From: Turritopsis dohrnii
Taxonomy: Eukaryota; Cnidaria; Hydrozoa; Anthoathecata; Oceaniidae
DNA: 64,000 nt
Direction: 5' to 3'
Assembly (NCBI GenBank): GCA_027922465.2
Contig: BQMF02000015.1
Coordinates: forward strand, 434,001-498,000
A program made the translations under genes and the position numbers. The notes under the pieces are model-generated. The model had not been told where the DNA came from. It saw only the letters and a list, made by a program, of their open reading frames with translations, and made no database searches. Below are positions 23,046-33,656 of the stretch, one piece after another. The number at the start of each line of letters is the position of its first letter. The first letter of the stretch is position 1.

Positions 23046-23439
23046 GACCTGATCGAACTCTTCTTGAATGTTTTGATACCCCGTGGACAAATTTGTTGAA
23101 GAATCTCTGCGAGTGCATTATGATTTCGCTATTCACATAACGGATTTTATTTTAATATGTTGCTTAGTATAAATCTTGTTTTAGGGGTTTGGGGAGAAAT
23201 GTTCGAAATCATCAATACACCTTTCCCGAAACGTATTGCGCAATAATTTTTCTGCATGAAATTAAGGTTGGGTGTTGCAAAATGTAAACAAACCCTTTTG
23301 TGTGTAGAAAACCCAGAGCATATGTCATATGCTACTTTTTTTTGACTTAGTAAAATGTCTTTGACACATTTTCTGTCTTAATACCAGAAATCTTTTGTAA
23401 AATCAAATGATAGAGAACGTATAAAACGTAAAGGTTTTC

Positions 23440-23810
23440 CAAAAAAAGCAGGCTGGGATGAAAATCCTCCCGGGATACTTGCCCCGACATAGTAGTTTCA
23501 CGAGACAGACGAATGCCAATTTCTGATTTTGTTCATCACATCATCATCATCATCTTCATCTCCATCATCATCCAACTTTCGTGTTGCTGTTACACGGTGG
23601 TATGCAATTAGCTGATTTTACTTTTTTCCCGTTGCAAAACTTGGTATCGTAGGTGAAAGACTGAATTTTTTTTCGTATCTTTCTCTTCATTTAGCATTAT
23701 ATTATCTTATGTTATTTAGGAAGGTCCTATTCTAAAATTGCTTAGCCATTTTTCGTATTACTTTTGTGTTTTTAAGTGAAACGGCAAGGATTTTGAAGCC
23801 CAGCTTGATT
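23440..23810 (-). repeat. Dispersed repeat family R1, copy 3 (partial)
   Basis: Matches one end of the R1 copies at 1045-2165 and 56885-58445: CATAGTAGTTTCACGAGA, a (CAT)n tract, CCAACTTTCGTGTTG and the CGGCAAGGATTTTGAAGC block. Confidence 0.65.
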
Positions 23811-24129
23811 TTTGTATTATTGTTTACATAAAAATTGTAATAATTGCGCACGCGTGAAATATTGTCCCGTCCCGGCAAGACGGGATAATTGTGATCATGT
23901 GCGAAAAACCACCTCGCTTTACGGGATCTTAGCAAAAATAAACAAGATCCCGCTTAACCGAGACAGGGTGATTTTTTTTATTTTCATATTGCATAAAAGC
24001 TAGGATCTCGTCAAAACCTCTCGTCTCGCCCTGCCGGGATGAAAAGCTCCATTTGATCAGCCCCTTATATAGTGAATTTAAAGAAACATTCCATAAAAAA
24101 GTTTGTCTGCAAAACATAGTGGATAGTTT

Positions 24130-24259
24130 AATCCTTCAAAATGGTGCTTCCGCCATCATCAAATGGAAGAAGGTCCAACTTTCACTTTCTACAGAAAGAA
24201 TGTCTACAGGGTAATACTCTGAAATTTTCCATGCAGATCTCACATTCAAACTCTTCATA
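24130..24259 (-). pseudogene. RING-exon relic related to the TRIM-RanBD gene
   Basis: The minus strand keeps one frame across the whole region: YEEFECEICMENFRVLPCRH, then SFCRK, TGA, KLDLLPFDDGGSTILKD. It aligns with exon 1 of the TRIM-RanBD gene (48244-47976). A few residues are deleted between MEN and LPC, and a TGA replaces the cysteine codon before KLDLL. So one zinc ligand is lost and translation would stop. No B-box partner exon was seen nearby. It may be a duplicated exon or the remnant of a paralogue. Confidence 0.75.
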
Positions 24260-24489
24260 CAATTTTTAATACCCAAAATATCTTAAACATCCTCTTCTTG
24301 TATATTTTTAAAGCTTTTTATTGGAATATGGCATGAAAATAAAGAAAGGGGTTTAACGCAATACAAAGTAAATGCAACACAATACTAAGGAAAATTTTAT
24401 TTTCAATAAATTATGTTATGTTTATGTAAAAATCGAATTCTAAAAAGAAAGCTCTTAATTACAACGAACCGGAATAGATAATTCGCGAC

Positions 24490-24790
24490 ATCACGTGCAT
24501 CATATGCAGCGATGGTGGTTAGTACCTTTGAGTGCGACCACTGCCACCCGTGTTCGAGTCCAGTCATGTCGTATCTCAATACACCACTCCGATGCGCTTT
24601 AAAAGCAGCGTGTCATCCCATTAGGAGCCATCGACTGACTGCACACTGACCTTCGAGCAAGTTAGAGCAATGCTACACGTATCTCTGGCGGTAAGTCAAC
24701 TACTAGTTGCTAGTCGGTGGGCGGAAGAACCAACCATTACGGATGGAAGCCCAAGGACTAAAAAACTCCCGTTACTTACTTACTTACATC
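24490..24790 (+). repeat. tRNA-derived SINE
   Basis: The head contains GGTGGTTAGTACC and a B-box-like GTGTTCGAGTCC at about 24550-24561, as in tRNA-headed SINEs. The body (ATCTCTGGCGGTAAGTCAAC and following) recurs in astacin intron 2. The tail is a (TTAC)n run at about 24774-24785. Confidence 0.7.
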
Positions 24791-25584
24791 ACTTCATGTC
24801 GATCTTGCTAAGTCTACTTTGCTCATTCGGAATACAAAGGCTGTCAAAGAAAGTTTTCACGTTTCATAATTTTTTTTATGAGTAAAAGTAAAATCTGACA
24901 CGAGCTAAGGTTGGCTGTTGTTTTAGCCTGAAATCTTCTAAAGTTCTTCTTAGCTTTAAGAGCACAATTTCTGATTTAACCTTAACCTATTTCTTAAAAA
25001 ATTACATCTCGATCATCAGATTACATATTCGCGATTCGAATTAATTTGTAACACAGACTTGTAAGGAACGAAATATATATTAAAAATAGTTGCTGCTCGG
25101 CAATAACTCAAGATGATGAGTATCTGACATCATTGCTTATGCACCTTTGCCAGACCATATAATCTAGCTGGTTGACTTCCGGTTGGTTTCAATTTGTCAA
25201 AATGTATTTCCGTTATTTGGTTCTGAATTTACCCAGCCACACATATTTCAGTGATTCTAACTTTACTGCAAGGTCCTGTGGATCCAATGCATTTGACTTT
25301 TTTGCTATTGACTTGACATCCATTCAGACATTTGTGGTAAGTCCCTCTGCAGTAGTTTGTCCAGGTCATGTGCAAACGTCAATCAAACGTCAATCAAACG
25401 TCAATCAAACGTCAATCAAACGTCAATTTTTAACAAATGAGGTGTCAAATCTTTACTGAAAAGAAGTTAGAATTTATATAGGTACAGATTGGAGAAAAAC
25501 TCACTTAAGCATGCATGTTCTATTTGACTTTAGGACACCCATGGTGGAGTAAAGTATTTAAAATACCCGTGGTTTCTCCTCCTC
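24791..25584. other. Spacer with an 11-bp minisatellite
   Basis: About 25376-25428 holds five tandem CGTCAATCAAA units. Nothing else was recognised. Confidence 0.6.
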
Positions 25585-25690
25585 CTCCTCCTACCGTATT
25601 TCATCTTTTTAGTGCCCACTCCCCCCCTCTAATAAGCGCCCCCTTAATCCAAAAATAATTTTATAAGCGCCCAGGACGAATATTTTTTTG
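25585..25690. repeat. Probable terminal region of the DDE transposon
   Basis: (TCC)n followed by TACCGTATTTCATC, then TAATAAGCGCCCCC and a further TAAGCGCCCAGG. Such GCGCCC-rich sequences are typical ends of this transposon type in my recollection, and it lies just 3' of the transposase relic. No matching inverted end was found on the other side. Confidence 0.35.
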
Positions 25691-25849
25691 ATGTTCCACT
25701 CAAAGTCATACAACGAAGCTCTATTTGTTTTTAAGATTTTCATTTTTTAAGGATGTTGTGTACCTTACGAAGGTACATCTTAAAACGAAATCCTCGAAAA
25801 ATGTTCACTACAGACACAGGAATTCACAGGAAAACTTGAAAAAAAATTC

Positions 25850-26969
25850 GGATTTCCAATTAACTCTTTCGAAATAGCTGACGTGAAGTAGTTACTGAAC
25901 TCTTTTCTTTCTATGTTCTTAAATGTCGCATTGGTAGTTAGATCTAAAGGCTGCAGAAGATGTGTTAAATTCTTTGGAACATCCACTGGAATAATATTGA
26001 GCTCAGAAAGTCTTTTCTAAACAGAAATCTTTTATCATCTCGAGCATTTGGAGGAAGGCACCTTTCAGTTTTTCCTTTGTAGATAACCTTTAATGGTAAT
26101 AGGTGTCCACTCATGCTTTCGGTCACAGTTAAGGTTATGCAGCGTTTGTCTGTTCCTCCTGCAATAGATACATGCTTTGATCCCTTTTCAGCCATAGTCA
26201 CCTTATTTGCAGCCACAAATTTAGATGGAGTTTGGTCAAAATTTAATATTAGCTCATCAGGGATTTCATGAGACTTTGTCAGAGAGGAAATCTCATGTAA
26301 GTATTGGGAGCTTATTTCTTCCCATAATTCACGTGTTATGATAGGTCTAGAAGTGGTTCAAACCCGGCGAGATATCTTCATACGGCGATAAAGTGATCTC
26401 ACCCATGATCTTGTTACTTGGAAATCCAGATACCGTCCGTACTTTTCCACATCAAAGCGAACCAAACCGGCGAGCACGCCACGCACAGTATGGATATTGA
26501 TGGGTGCACCCGATATTCTCAGGTTTTGTACCATGGCCCTCAGCTTTGCATCGAGCTCTGATGATAGAAGAGTGGGTCTTCCACGCTTTACACCAATCAC
26601 ACTAATACTTTCTTCTGGTTGTTGTTGAGCCAGGTGAGATTTGTATGTCGTGGTCCAGCGTCGAATGCTGCTTTCATTTAGCTGCGGAAATTCTTTATAA
26701 AAATGTCTAACAGACTGTCTATATCCATGCAAGTTAGCGTAACGAGAGATGCGAATCTTGTCCTTTTCTGCGTACTGGGCTCTTGATTTATTACCCACCT
26801 CGCTGCTCTGAGCAGATATACCCTTTAGTTCTTCTGCTACTTTTTTCGCCTCCTTCACCGAAACACCCAAAACACCAGATGATGCATGCTTTGACACAAT
26901 AGAACTAGCTTGTCTGCAAGCATTCGAGGCACCATCTTTTATAGGCCCAAAATATCTGAACAACGACAT
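25850..26969 (-). pseudogene. Decayed pogo/jerky-like DDE_1 transposase
   Basis: The first 203 codons (26969-26358) carry an N-terminal SLFRYFGP, then a helix-turn-helix-like DNA-binding region and a VKRGRPTLLSSELDAKLRAM linker. A TGA interrupts the frame right after KISRRV. The same frame then continues with DELILNFDQTPSKF and VTMAEKGSKHVSIAGGTDKR, the first part of the DDE_1 catalytic core including the first Asp. After RFLFRKDF the frame shifts and the middle of the core, including the second Asp, is deleted. It resumes with VDVPKNLTHLLQPLDL. The copy is therefore inactive. Cut-and-paste transposases of this family act in the nucleus on their own inverted repeats. Confidence 0.85.
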
Positions 26970-27272
26970 TTTTTGCTAAACAAGTTAACAGGATGTCTTC
27001 CCTCTTCTCAAAACTTATGGAATGCAGGGACGTAGCAAGACATTTTGAGTTGCGGGGGCTCAATAAATCTGTATTACCGGGAAAGAGGCCCCACCATGGT
27101 TGGGGCCGATGCGCCAAGAAAATTTTTGAAAAATACTACCTCCAGATTGCCTATAAAAGCACTCAAAATCTATAATTTCAACATGATTTCCAACATTTAG
27201 GAAAGGCAAAAGAAAATCCTCATAATTGACAAAAAAGTTGGTGGTGGTAGGGGGGGGGGGGGGGGGGGTGCA

Positions 27273-27314
27273 TGTAGCATAGTAGAAACTTGTGCTATAG
27301 TAGAAACTCATTCA
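27273..27314 (+). repeat. Left TIR of the integrase transposon
   Basis: Contains two tandem halves, each ending ATAGTAGAAAC. Preceded by an 18-bp G run and TGCA. Confidence 0.85.
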
Positions 27315-27524
27315 TATCATTTGCAGCATGGTTTCTACATTCTATATGAATGTTTCTTCTTTTCTAAATTTTCTTAATTCTTTTATTAACAAACAAAGGA
27401 TTTTAATTCAAGGAACGTGATACTATTGAATTTAGAAAATTTCAGATTTTTAGTTGAAACATTTAATAGCGGCTAATAGAAGAACTAATTTAAAACGAAA
27501 TTAAGGTTAACTTAGAAATAGATA

Positions 27525-27764
27525 ATGATATTTTACTACTTGATTTTCGTTGGTTTTGGAGTAGTCCTCTCATCAGAAAGACTTCCAAATCCGTTGCCAG
27601 AAGAAGTGTATAATGTTTTAAAAGATCGTTCATTAGAGGGAAATTTAAAAATTTCACGGAAATCAGATCAGCTTGAAAAGAAAATTTACAGATTATTCAT
27701 GACAAAAAAATACTCCATCAAAAATCTTCCCGATCCTATAACTGGAGAAAACGAAGATTTCATA
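27525..27764 (+). CDS. Integrase exon A
   Basis: 80 codons to donor ATA/GTAAGA, phase 0. No domain recognised. Confidence 0.55.
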
Positions 27765-30136
27765 GTAAGAAAATTTATATGTTGTAAATTTACATTTAAT
27801 TTATGTTTATATGTGAATTTATATTACGTGTAACTCTTCCAGGAAAAATTTTACTTTAGCACTTTAGCACATACGTGTTTCTACTTTAGCACATAGCGTT
27901 TCCACTTTAGCACATGCCTGTTTCCACTTTCGCACATAGCGTTTCCACGTTAGCACATGGCTGTTTCCATTTTAGCACATGGCGTTTCCGCTTTAGCACA
28001 TACCTGTTTCCACTTTGTCACATGCCTGTTTCCATTGTACCACATACGTGTTTCTACTTTAGCACATGGCGTTTCCATTTTGGCACATGGCTTTTTTCAT
28101 TATTTATTTTAGGTATATCGAAGTGAAGACGAAAGTTTTCTCATTGTTCCGATGCAACAAGAAGTAGCTAGCATAATTCAAAGATTTTATGAAAATTTTA
28201 AGGGAGAAAATCGGGTCAAATTGGCTGCTCGTATTCGCCGTTGTTACTGTGGAATATCTGAACGCCGCGTACAAGACTGGATTAATGATAATCACCAACA
28301 TTTTGAAAGGAATCCTGCTTTTTTAAATAAGGATGAACTCAAGCCTATTACTGCTGAATCACCGATGGAACGTCTGCAAGTTGACCTCGTTGATTTTACA
28401 TCATGTAAATCCAGGTTCAATGGCAAAGTTTATTCATATGTTTTAGCTTCATTGGATGTATTCTCTCGATATCTATTCCTATCACCATTAGTTAAGAAAG
28501 AAGCACCTGAAATCGCGCAGCATTTGAAAAGAATCTTCCAAATCTTTGGATCTCCGTGTATTGTTCAAACTGATCGGGGCAGTGAATTCAAAGGTATTTT
28601 TTACTTTTTCAATAAAAAACAAAGTGAAAAACAAATACCATTATACTTTGACACTAATAATACGATGATTTAGCTTTTACTTTTTTCTACGGCTATAGAT
28701 TGAAAAATATTACTTTATAAAATGATAGTTCGGCCTTAACTGCTTTTTCACATCTTTCCACAATGTTATATTAACAAGGTTTAATTAGGTTAGGTTTATT
28801 TGAACTAATGGCAGCTATTTACCGAGTTCAGTTAATTTGTTGAGAAAGTTTTCTGAGAGATTTATTTTCGTAGGGGAAGTTGAAATTGCCTTGAAAGAAA
28901 TGCAAATAAAAAAAATCGAAAGCCGATCCTATCACCCACAAAGCCAAGGAAAAATTGAAAGGTCACACGGAATTTGGAAAAGGAAAATAAAGTTTGACTT
29001 GAAACAATTTGGCAAAGGTAATAATGATTTGTAACACTGTACATTTTTGAGAAATTTCGTGACAAACAATCTTTTTCAAATTTTTATATGTAATCCATTC
29101 TTACCGTTCAGGCTTCGAATGGAATGAAAAAATAGATGAATACGCCAATCAATATAACACTGGCGCTCATCAAAGTTTGGGAAAATGTAGTCCGTTTGAA
29201 GTATTCTTTGGTAGAAAACCGAACTTGCGATCCGAGTTTATTGAAGAGGAAAGCGTAGAAGTTATTGATGAAAAAAATCAATTTACTTTTCAACAAAGAG
29301 TGAACGAAATCAGAAGTCGCGCATCAGATGCTTCTATGAAAGCTTCTAGTAAGATGGTTTCAAGAAACAAACGAAAATTCCCGCCAGCCGAGTATTCTAT
29401 AAATGAAAAAGTAATCGTAAAAAATGTTTACTCGGGTAAAAAGATAAAATCTAAGTTTGAGAAAACTTTTTGCGGGATTGTGAAGAATCGAAACAAAGAC
29501 ATGTATCAAGTTGAATACATCCAAGATGGCGTAACAAAGGTTGCTTGGTACCCCGTGAGTCTTGTTACATCTTCCACCAGACAGATTGAAAATAAGAAAC
29601 AAGCGTCCAAACGCAAAAAAAATGTTAGCGAATTGAAAAGTGATTACCATTTAGACAAGAAAGAGTTCTCAAAAAAAAATTGTAGTAATGAGGATGTGAC
29701 AAATAGCGAAATACCGGAGGAAGAACCACAAAAGCATTACCATCTCAGAAATAAAAGAGTCTCATCGTATAAGAACCGCAACCGCCAATATAACGATGAC
29801 CTAAATGAGGCTATTCGATTGAGTAAACAAGAAGTCGCTATCGATCTAACGTATCTCAACAATAACTTAGCTGAACGTGGTTTGCGTCTTGTTGATGTGG
29901 ATGGTGATGGGAACTGCTTTTTTCGCGCGGTGGCTTGTCATTTGTTTGGCGATGGCGCAAAACACTTTGAAGTGAGAGCACGAGCAGTTCAACAAGTCGT
30001 GGAAAACCCTGAGAACTTTAATCAGTTTATTCTTGAAGGTAAAGTTGACCAGTTGGCAATTGAGTTATCAACTGATAGAAAATGGGCAGACAATGAAGCG
30101 GTCCAAGCAGTTGCTGATGCGTATGGTACTGTTTGA
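27525..30136 (+). CDS. Transposon integrase with UIM and OTU-like domain, four exons
   Basis: Exons 27525-27764, 28113-28593, 28874-29017 and 29112-30136 join in phase to 629 codons. Residues about 110-140 resemble a degenerate integrase zinc-binding region (RRCYCGISERRVQDW). The rve-type core follows: Asp171 in LQVDLVDF, Asp234 in TDRGSEF, Glu269 in SQGKIERSHG, with DD35E spacing. After SPFEVFFGRKP comes an SH3/chromo-like segment (about 383-440), a basic linker, a UIM (NDDLNEAIRLSKQE, about 516-529) and an OTU-like cysteine protease start with DGDGNCFFRAV (putative nucleophile Cys557). The frame stops before the expected catalytic His, so the OTU is incomplete or continues after a frame change or unseen intron. 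The first exon start is uncertain, because CTCTCATCAG near 27562-27571 could be an acceptor. Confidence 0.8.
27858..28100 (+). repeat. TIR-like 21-22-bp tandem array in intron A
   Basis: About 11 imperfect units of TTTCYACTTTAGCACATRSC. The unit shares TTTCTACT and TAGCACA with the transposon's own TIR, in the same orientation as the right TIR. Units alternate between 21 and 22 bp, close to two helical turns. Confidence 0.85.
28113..28593 (+). CDS. Integrase exon B (first two catalytic Asp)
   Basis: Acceptor TTATTTTAG; donor TTCAAA-G/GTATTT, phase 1. Encodes the region from VYRSEDESF to TDRGSEFK. Confidence 0.85.
28874..29017 (+). CDS. Integrase exon C (catalytic Glu)
   Basis: Acceptor TTTTCGTAG, phase 1. 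Encodes SYHPQSQGKIERSHG. Donor AAA-G/GTAATA. Confidence 0.85.
29112..30136 (+). CDS. Integrase exon D (C-terminal domain, UIM, OTU-like)
   Basis: Acceptor TTACCGTTCAG, phase 1, then FEWNEKIDEYANQYNTGAHQ through SPFEVFFGRKP. Runs open to TGA at 30134-30136. Confidence 0.8.
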
Positions 30137-30588
30137 ACTGTGGTCAAATGACCACACAGCTTTTAAATCCAGGAAGTTTACCTCCCATGCTGTTTTTACC
30201 AGGCGACTATTTACGGGAAGAAGATGGAATTCCTTCGGTCTTTGAACTACATGGCATTGTTTATATATTACTCCTTATAACAGTTTACGATGAAGTCAAA
30301 AAGCATTTTGCTGCTTTTTTCCGATTTCATTGTAAATTCTGGATTAAGTACGATGGCTTGGAGAAACAAAAAGAAAAACTTTATTCAAGTCCTGTTACTG
30401 CTTTTAAGAAGATTACACATCTAGCATACTGTAGAGCAGATCTTCTAAATAATGCCGACAGTTATCCTAAAGAATTTATCAACTCGTCGAATGCATCTAA
30501 AGGTATCAATATTATTATCAATAACTCTCAGACCTCCAAATGTTTGTATAATCAGAATTTACTAATACTTTTGGTAGGTGAACTTTAA
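30133..30588 (+). CDS. Hydrolase-like fragment downstream of the OTU start
   Basis: An open frame in a different register from exon D, overlapping its end. It contains VFELHGIVYILLLITVYDEV, then HFAAFFRFHCKFWIKYDG. This resembles the C-terminal box of papain-like/USP-type peptidases found in other transposon proteins (hydrophobic strand, HF, W, then a D-containing turn). It may continue the OTU protein after a frameshift. A GTAGGT near 30574-30579 could be a donor to later exons. Assignment is tentative. Confidence 0.4.
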   Translation: MNCGQMTTQLLNPGSLPPMLFLPGDYLREEDGIPSVFELHGIVYILLLITVYDEVKKHFAAFFRFHCKFWIKYDGLEKQKEKLYSSPVTAFKKITHLAYCRADLLNNADSYPKEFINSSNASKGINIIINNSQTSKCLYNQNLLILLVGEL

Positions 30589-30696
30589 TTCTTTTATTAA
30601 TTAGTCAAAAATAAAATGGTATACCATCAACGGTGAAATAATAGAACAAAATATAACAAAAAAGTATGTATTAAATAACTTTCCATTTTTCTTAGC

Positions 30697-31134
30697 ATTT
30701 AAACGAGTGGTGAAAGAAGGGATCCAAATTGATCAGGATGACAAATCGGAAAGAAATAAAGGGAAGCAGAAGAAAGGTCTGGAAAGTAAGAAACTATTAG
30801 CTTTTTTAGAAGCTAACTTAAATTTTTTACTTATGTTTTATGCATATGTTCGTTTTGCAGGGGATAAACATGCAAATTTTCGATCCCTGAATGTAATTAT
30901 AATCAATCAATTGTTTAATCAATTTTCTTTTGCTTATCTGCTGAAGGAGTGGTAAATGAAAGAATCGAAAAGGACCACAAGCAGATGTCAAATTTCAACA
31001 ATCATACCAAAACGAAAAAAAACAATGAAAATAAAGAAAACAAGATGCCCTACCGGGCAGAAGGATTTCTGCAAGCTTTGCTGCTGAAAATGCCACAAAA
31101 ATGCAACACTAGCACACTAGTCCTGCAAAACTAA
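30697..31134 (+). CDS. Possible further transposon exons, unknown protein
   Basis: An acceptor (CCATTTTTCTTAG) at about 30684-30696 opens a charged frame (KEGIQIDQDDKSERNKGKQK). A second charged frame (VNERIEKDHKQMSNFNNHTK) follows acceptor CTGCTGAAG at about 30947. Joins were not resolved and no domain is recognised. Confidence 0.25.
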
Positions 31135-32590
31135 GACAGTCACATCATTCAGCTCGAGAAGCATCAGCATTAAATAAACAAAAATATTGATGCGACTGAC
31201 AATGTTCGTCAAGAAAGTCAGCCTACCATAACATAAAAAAGGGGCTTTTCTTTACGCTATCGCGGAGATCATTTATGAAGATCTGTTTTTTTGTACGAAT
31301 AAGCTGAATGATTGTTACTGGATATTTGCCACCCACGTACTCCAAAAAAGTGCATCGACACAATACGAAACTTTAATTTAACCACATTAAATATAACGAA
31401 TCCTATAAAAAGATTGTGTATACTGGCGGTAACCAACATATCGTTTGGGCAGCACAAACTAATATATAAAGTTTCTATATTGATCTCCTCAGAATGAAAA
31501 ATATAAATATCACAATAATAATTACTTAGAAATTAAAGCTCATATCTAATCTAAAAGTTAAAAAAAATACAACATACGTAGGGAGAAAAGAGATAAGCTG
31601 ATATAGCCAGAATACATCCAAAAATTGCTACTAAATATAGTATAAATAGCTGTATAAAGTGCATATGTTGGTGATGTTGGGGAGGAGCTGAAAGGAAGCT
31701 AAGCTGAGCTTTAAAAATCCAAAAGCTTCTAAAAATTGACTTCAAACATGCATACACATACAAAATACACGAAGGTCTTTCATATTTAAAAAGGCTTGGA
31801 GCAAAAATAAAACAAGAAATACCTTTTCTTCCACACACCATGTATTGGCACTGTTTTCATATTTTAAACTTCAAGAAAACTTCTTTCAAAAAACAGAATA
31901 ACCACACTGTAATTTAATTTTGTGAACATGATAAGTTCCCAACAGTAATGCAATTCTTTATATAAAATGATAAGCTGTATTAACTTCTTTTAAAGCCATA
32001 TTTCCATCAAAGAAACTTTTAGCAAACTACACACGTTCTTTCGCTGCCATTTTTAAAACGTTTTGTGGACGATCACATGGCATGGCGAAAATCAGCCAAT
32101 AAACTATCGCTATTTAAGTGGAGGTGGCTAAATTAGCACCCTTTCGTAGAAATCGGGCATTATGCACCAATGACAATTAAGACGGCTTTTTTATGAACCA
32201 ATGAAATTGGAGAAACAAATATGACTAGGTTTGGACAGTAAGATGAAAAAAAAAACAAAAAACAAAGACGATCGTAAAGTATTTCTTGCTTACGCAGAAA
32301 TCCAACAAACACTGGGAAAGTAAGAGATCTTACATTTATGAAAAAGTTTAATTGTAGTGTGTGTAGTGATGCTTATTCAATTCTCTTCTATGTTACTTAA
32401 GAAATTCGAAAAAAAAAAAAAAAATACAAGTATGAAGTATTTTTGTTATTATTTTTTTAGAAAGAACATCACTCAAGCAAACACGGAAAAAAGGTAAAAC
32501 TATGATGTGATGTATTTATTTATTTACTAGGAAATTGTTTTAACGTTTGTTACTATGAAAAGCAGATATAGACAAAAATTGTTCTTTAAG
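31135..32590. other. Transposon interior without recognised genes
   Basis: AT-rich sequence between the integrase region and the ParB-like exon, with poly-A and poly-T runs near 32247 and 32408. No supported exon. Confidence 0.4.
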
Positions 32591-33024
32591 GGAAAAATGC
32601 TTATGACCGAAATCTAACAGAAAAAGTAGATGTTGTATCAAATTTACACTCCAAAGAGAATGTACAACTGGTAAGACTGCCAGTGTTGCAAAATTACATC
32701 GAATTCGACAGGACAAAAGACGTAAAGTACATCAACGACGATGGGTATCTTGAAAGACTGGAAGATGATATCAAACACAATGGGTTGAAAGAGCCATTAA
32801 TTTTGGCGGTCAGCAAAGACAGTCAAAGGGCGTACTTGACGGAAGGGAACCATCGAATCATTTGCCTGGAGAATTTGGGTGTTCATTGGGTACCATTAAA
32901 GATAAGCTACTGGTTCCTCAATGATGAGACCAATAGCCTTTACCCTTTCATTCCGGGTTTCCTCAAAACATTTCCCAAAAACGTTACGCCAAGAATGTGT
33001 GGGTTTGAAAGCAAGGATATTTGA
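32591..33024 (+). CDS. ParB/sulfiredoxin-fold protein carried by the transposon
   Basis: Probable terminal exon after acceptor TTGTTCTTTAAG, open to TGA at 33024. The peptide contains VRLPVLQNYIEFD, GYLERLEDDIKHNGLKEPLI and a YLTEGNHRIICLENLG signature, the pattern of ParB/Srx-like nuclease-fold domains (helix, GLxxPLIL strand, G-N-H-R motif, then a VPLKI strand). It ends in a proline- and phenylalanine-rich tail (PFIPGFLKTFP). Upstream exons were not found. In bacteria this fold serves DNA partitioning, CTPases or nucleases; its role here is unknown. It may help transposition, or it may be a captured host gene. Confidence 0.6.
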
Positions 33025-33614
33025 TTGCTAAACGTTTTTATGGTCCGTTTATTTTCATTTATTTTTAGTTGTATTAAGTTGCTTGCATATAGTGTAGTAC
33101 AACCTCCATTTCTTTCTGTTTCATGTTATGTTTTCATATTCAGATTTTACTTTTACAACGCTGAAAGTAAGGACTAATGAAATTTTTTGTTGCTTTCATG
33201 TGTAAAACTAACTACTTTACCAAAACTACCAAGGTATTTATCAATCTTCGTGGACAATTACAATTCAAGTCATACAAAATGTAGGCTGTTTAAAACTACA
33301 TCTAACGCTGTGTTTTTATTTTATTGTTTTTTTTATCCTCTTCATTTATTTTATGATGATACTTTATTTGTTTATGTGGTTTATATGTCTGTTAAGTCTG
33401 TTTTGCATATTGTTTTTTAAATGTACATATATTCTAGAGAAAATGAAAGGCTTAACATTGCCCATTTTAACACATTTTGCATTTTCTCTTAACTCATTGT
33501 TTAATAAAGATACAACTGAACTCTTTAAATAGAAACCATCTTTGTTTCTTAAATTAAATTAATGTCAACAAAAGATCTCTCAATAAAAGAAATCCCTTTC
33601 AATTTTAAGAATTC

Positions 33615-33656
33615 TGAATGAGTTTCTACTATAGCACACGTTTCTACTATGCTACA
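33615..33656 (-). repeat. Right TIR of the integrase transposon
   Basis: Reverse complement of 27273-27314 with one mismatch; followed by TGCA. Confidence 0.85.

Larger units (their letters stand above)
27273..33656 (+). mobile_element. Ginger-like integrase DNA transposon, 6.4 kb
   Basis: Bounded by 42-bp terminal inverted repeats (27273-27314 and 33615-33656) that differ at one visible position and begin TGTAGCATAGTAGAAAC. TGCA lies immediately outside both ends (27269-27272 and 33657-33660), consistent with a 4-bp duplication. Cargo on the plus strand: an integrase-UIM-OTU gene, a further hydrolase-like reading frame, and a ParB/sulfiredoxin-fold exon. TG...CA termini, an integrase-type DDE transposase and a C-terminal OTU domain fit the published Ginger1 group. 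The reported Ginger1 duplications are CCGG/CCGT, so TGCA is atypical and this may be a distinct lineage. Confidence 0.8.
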
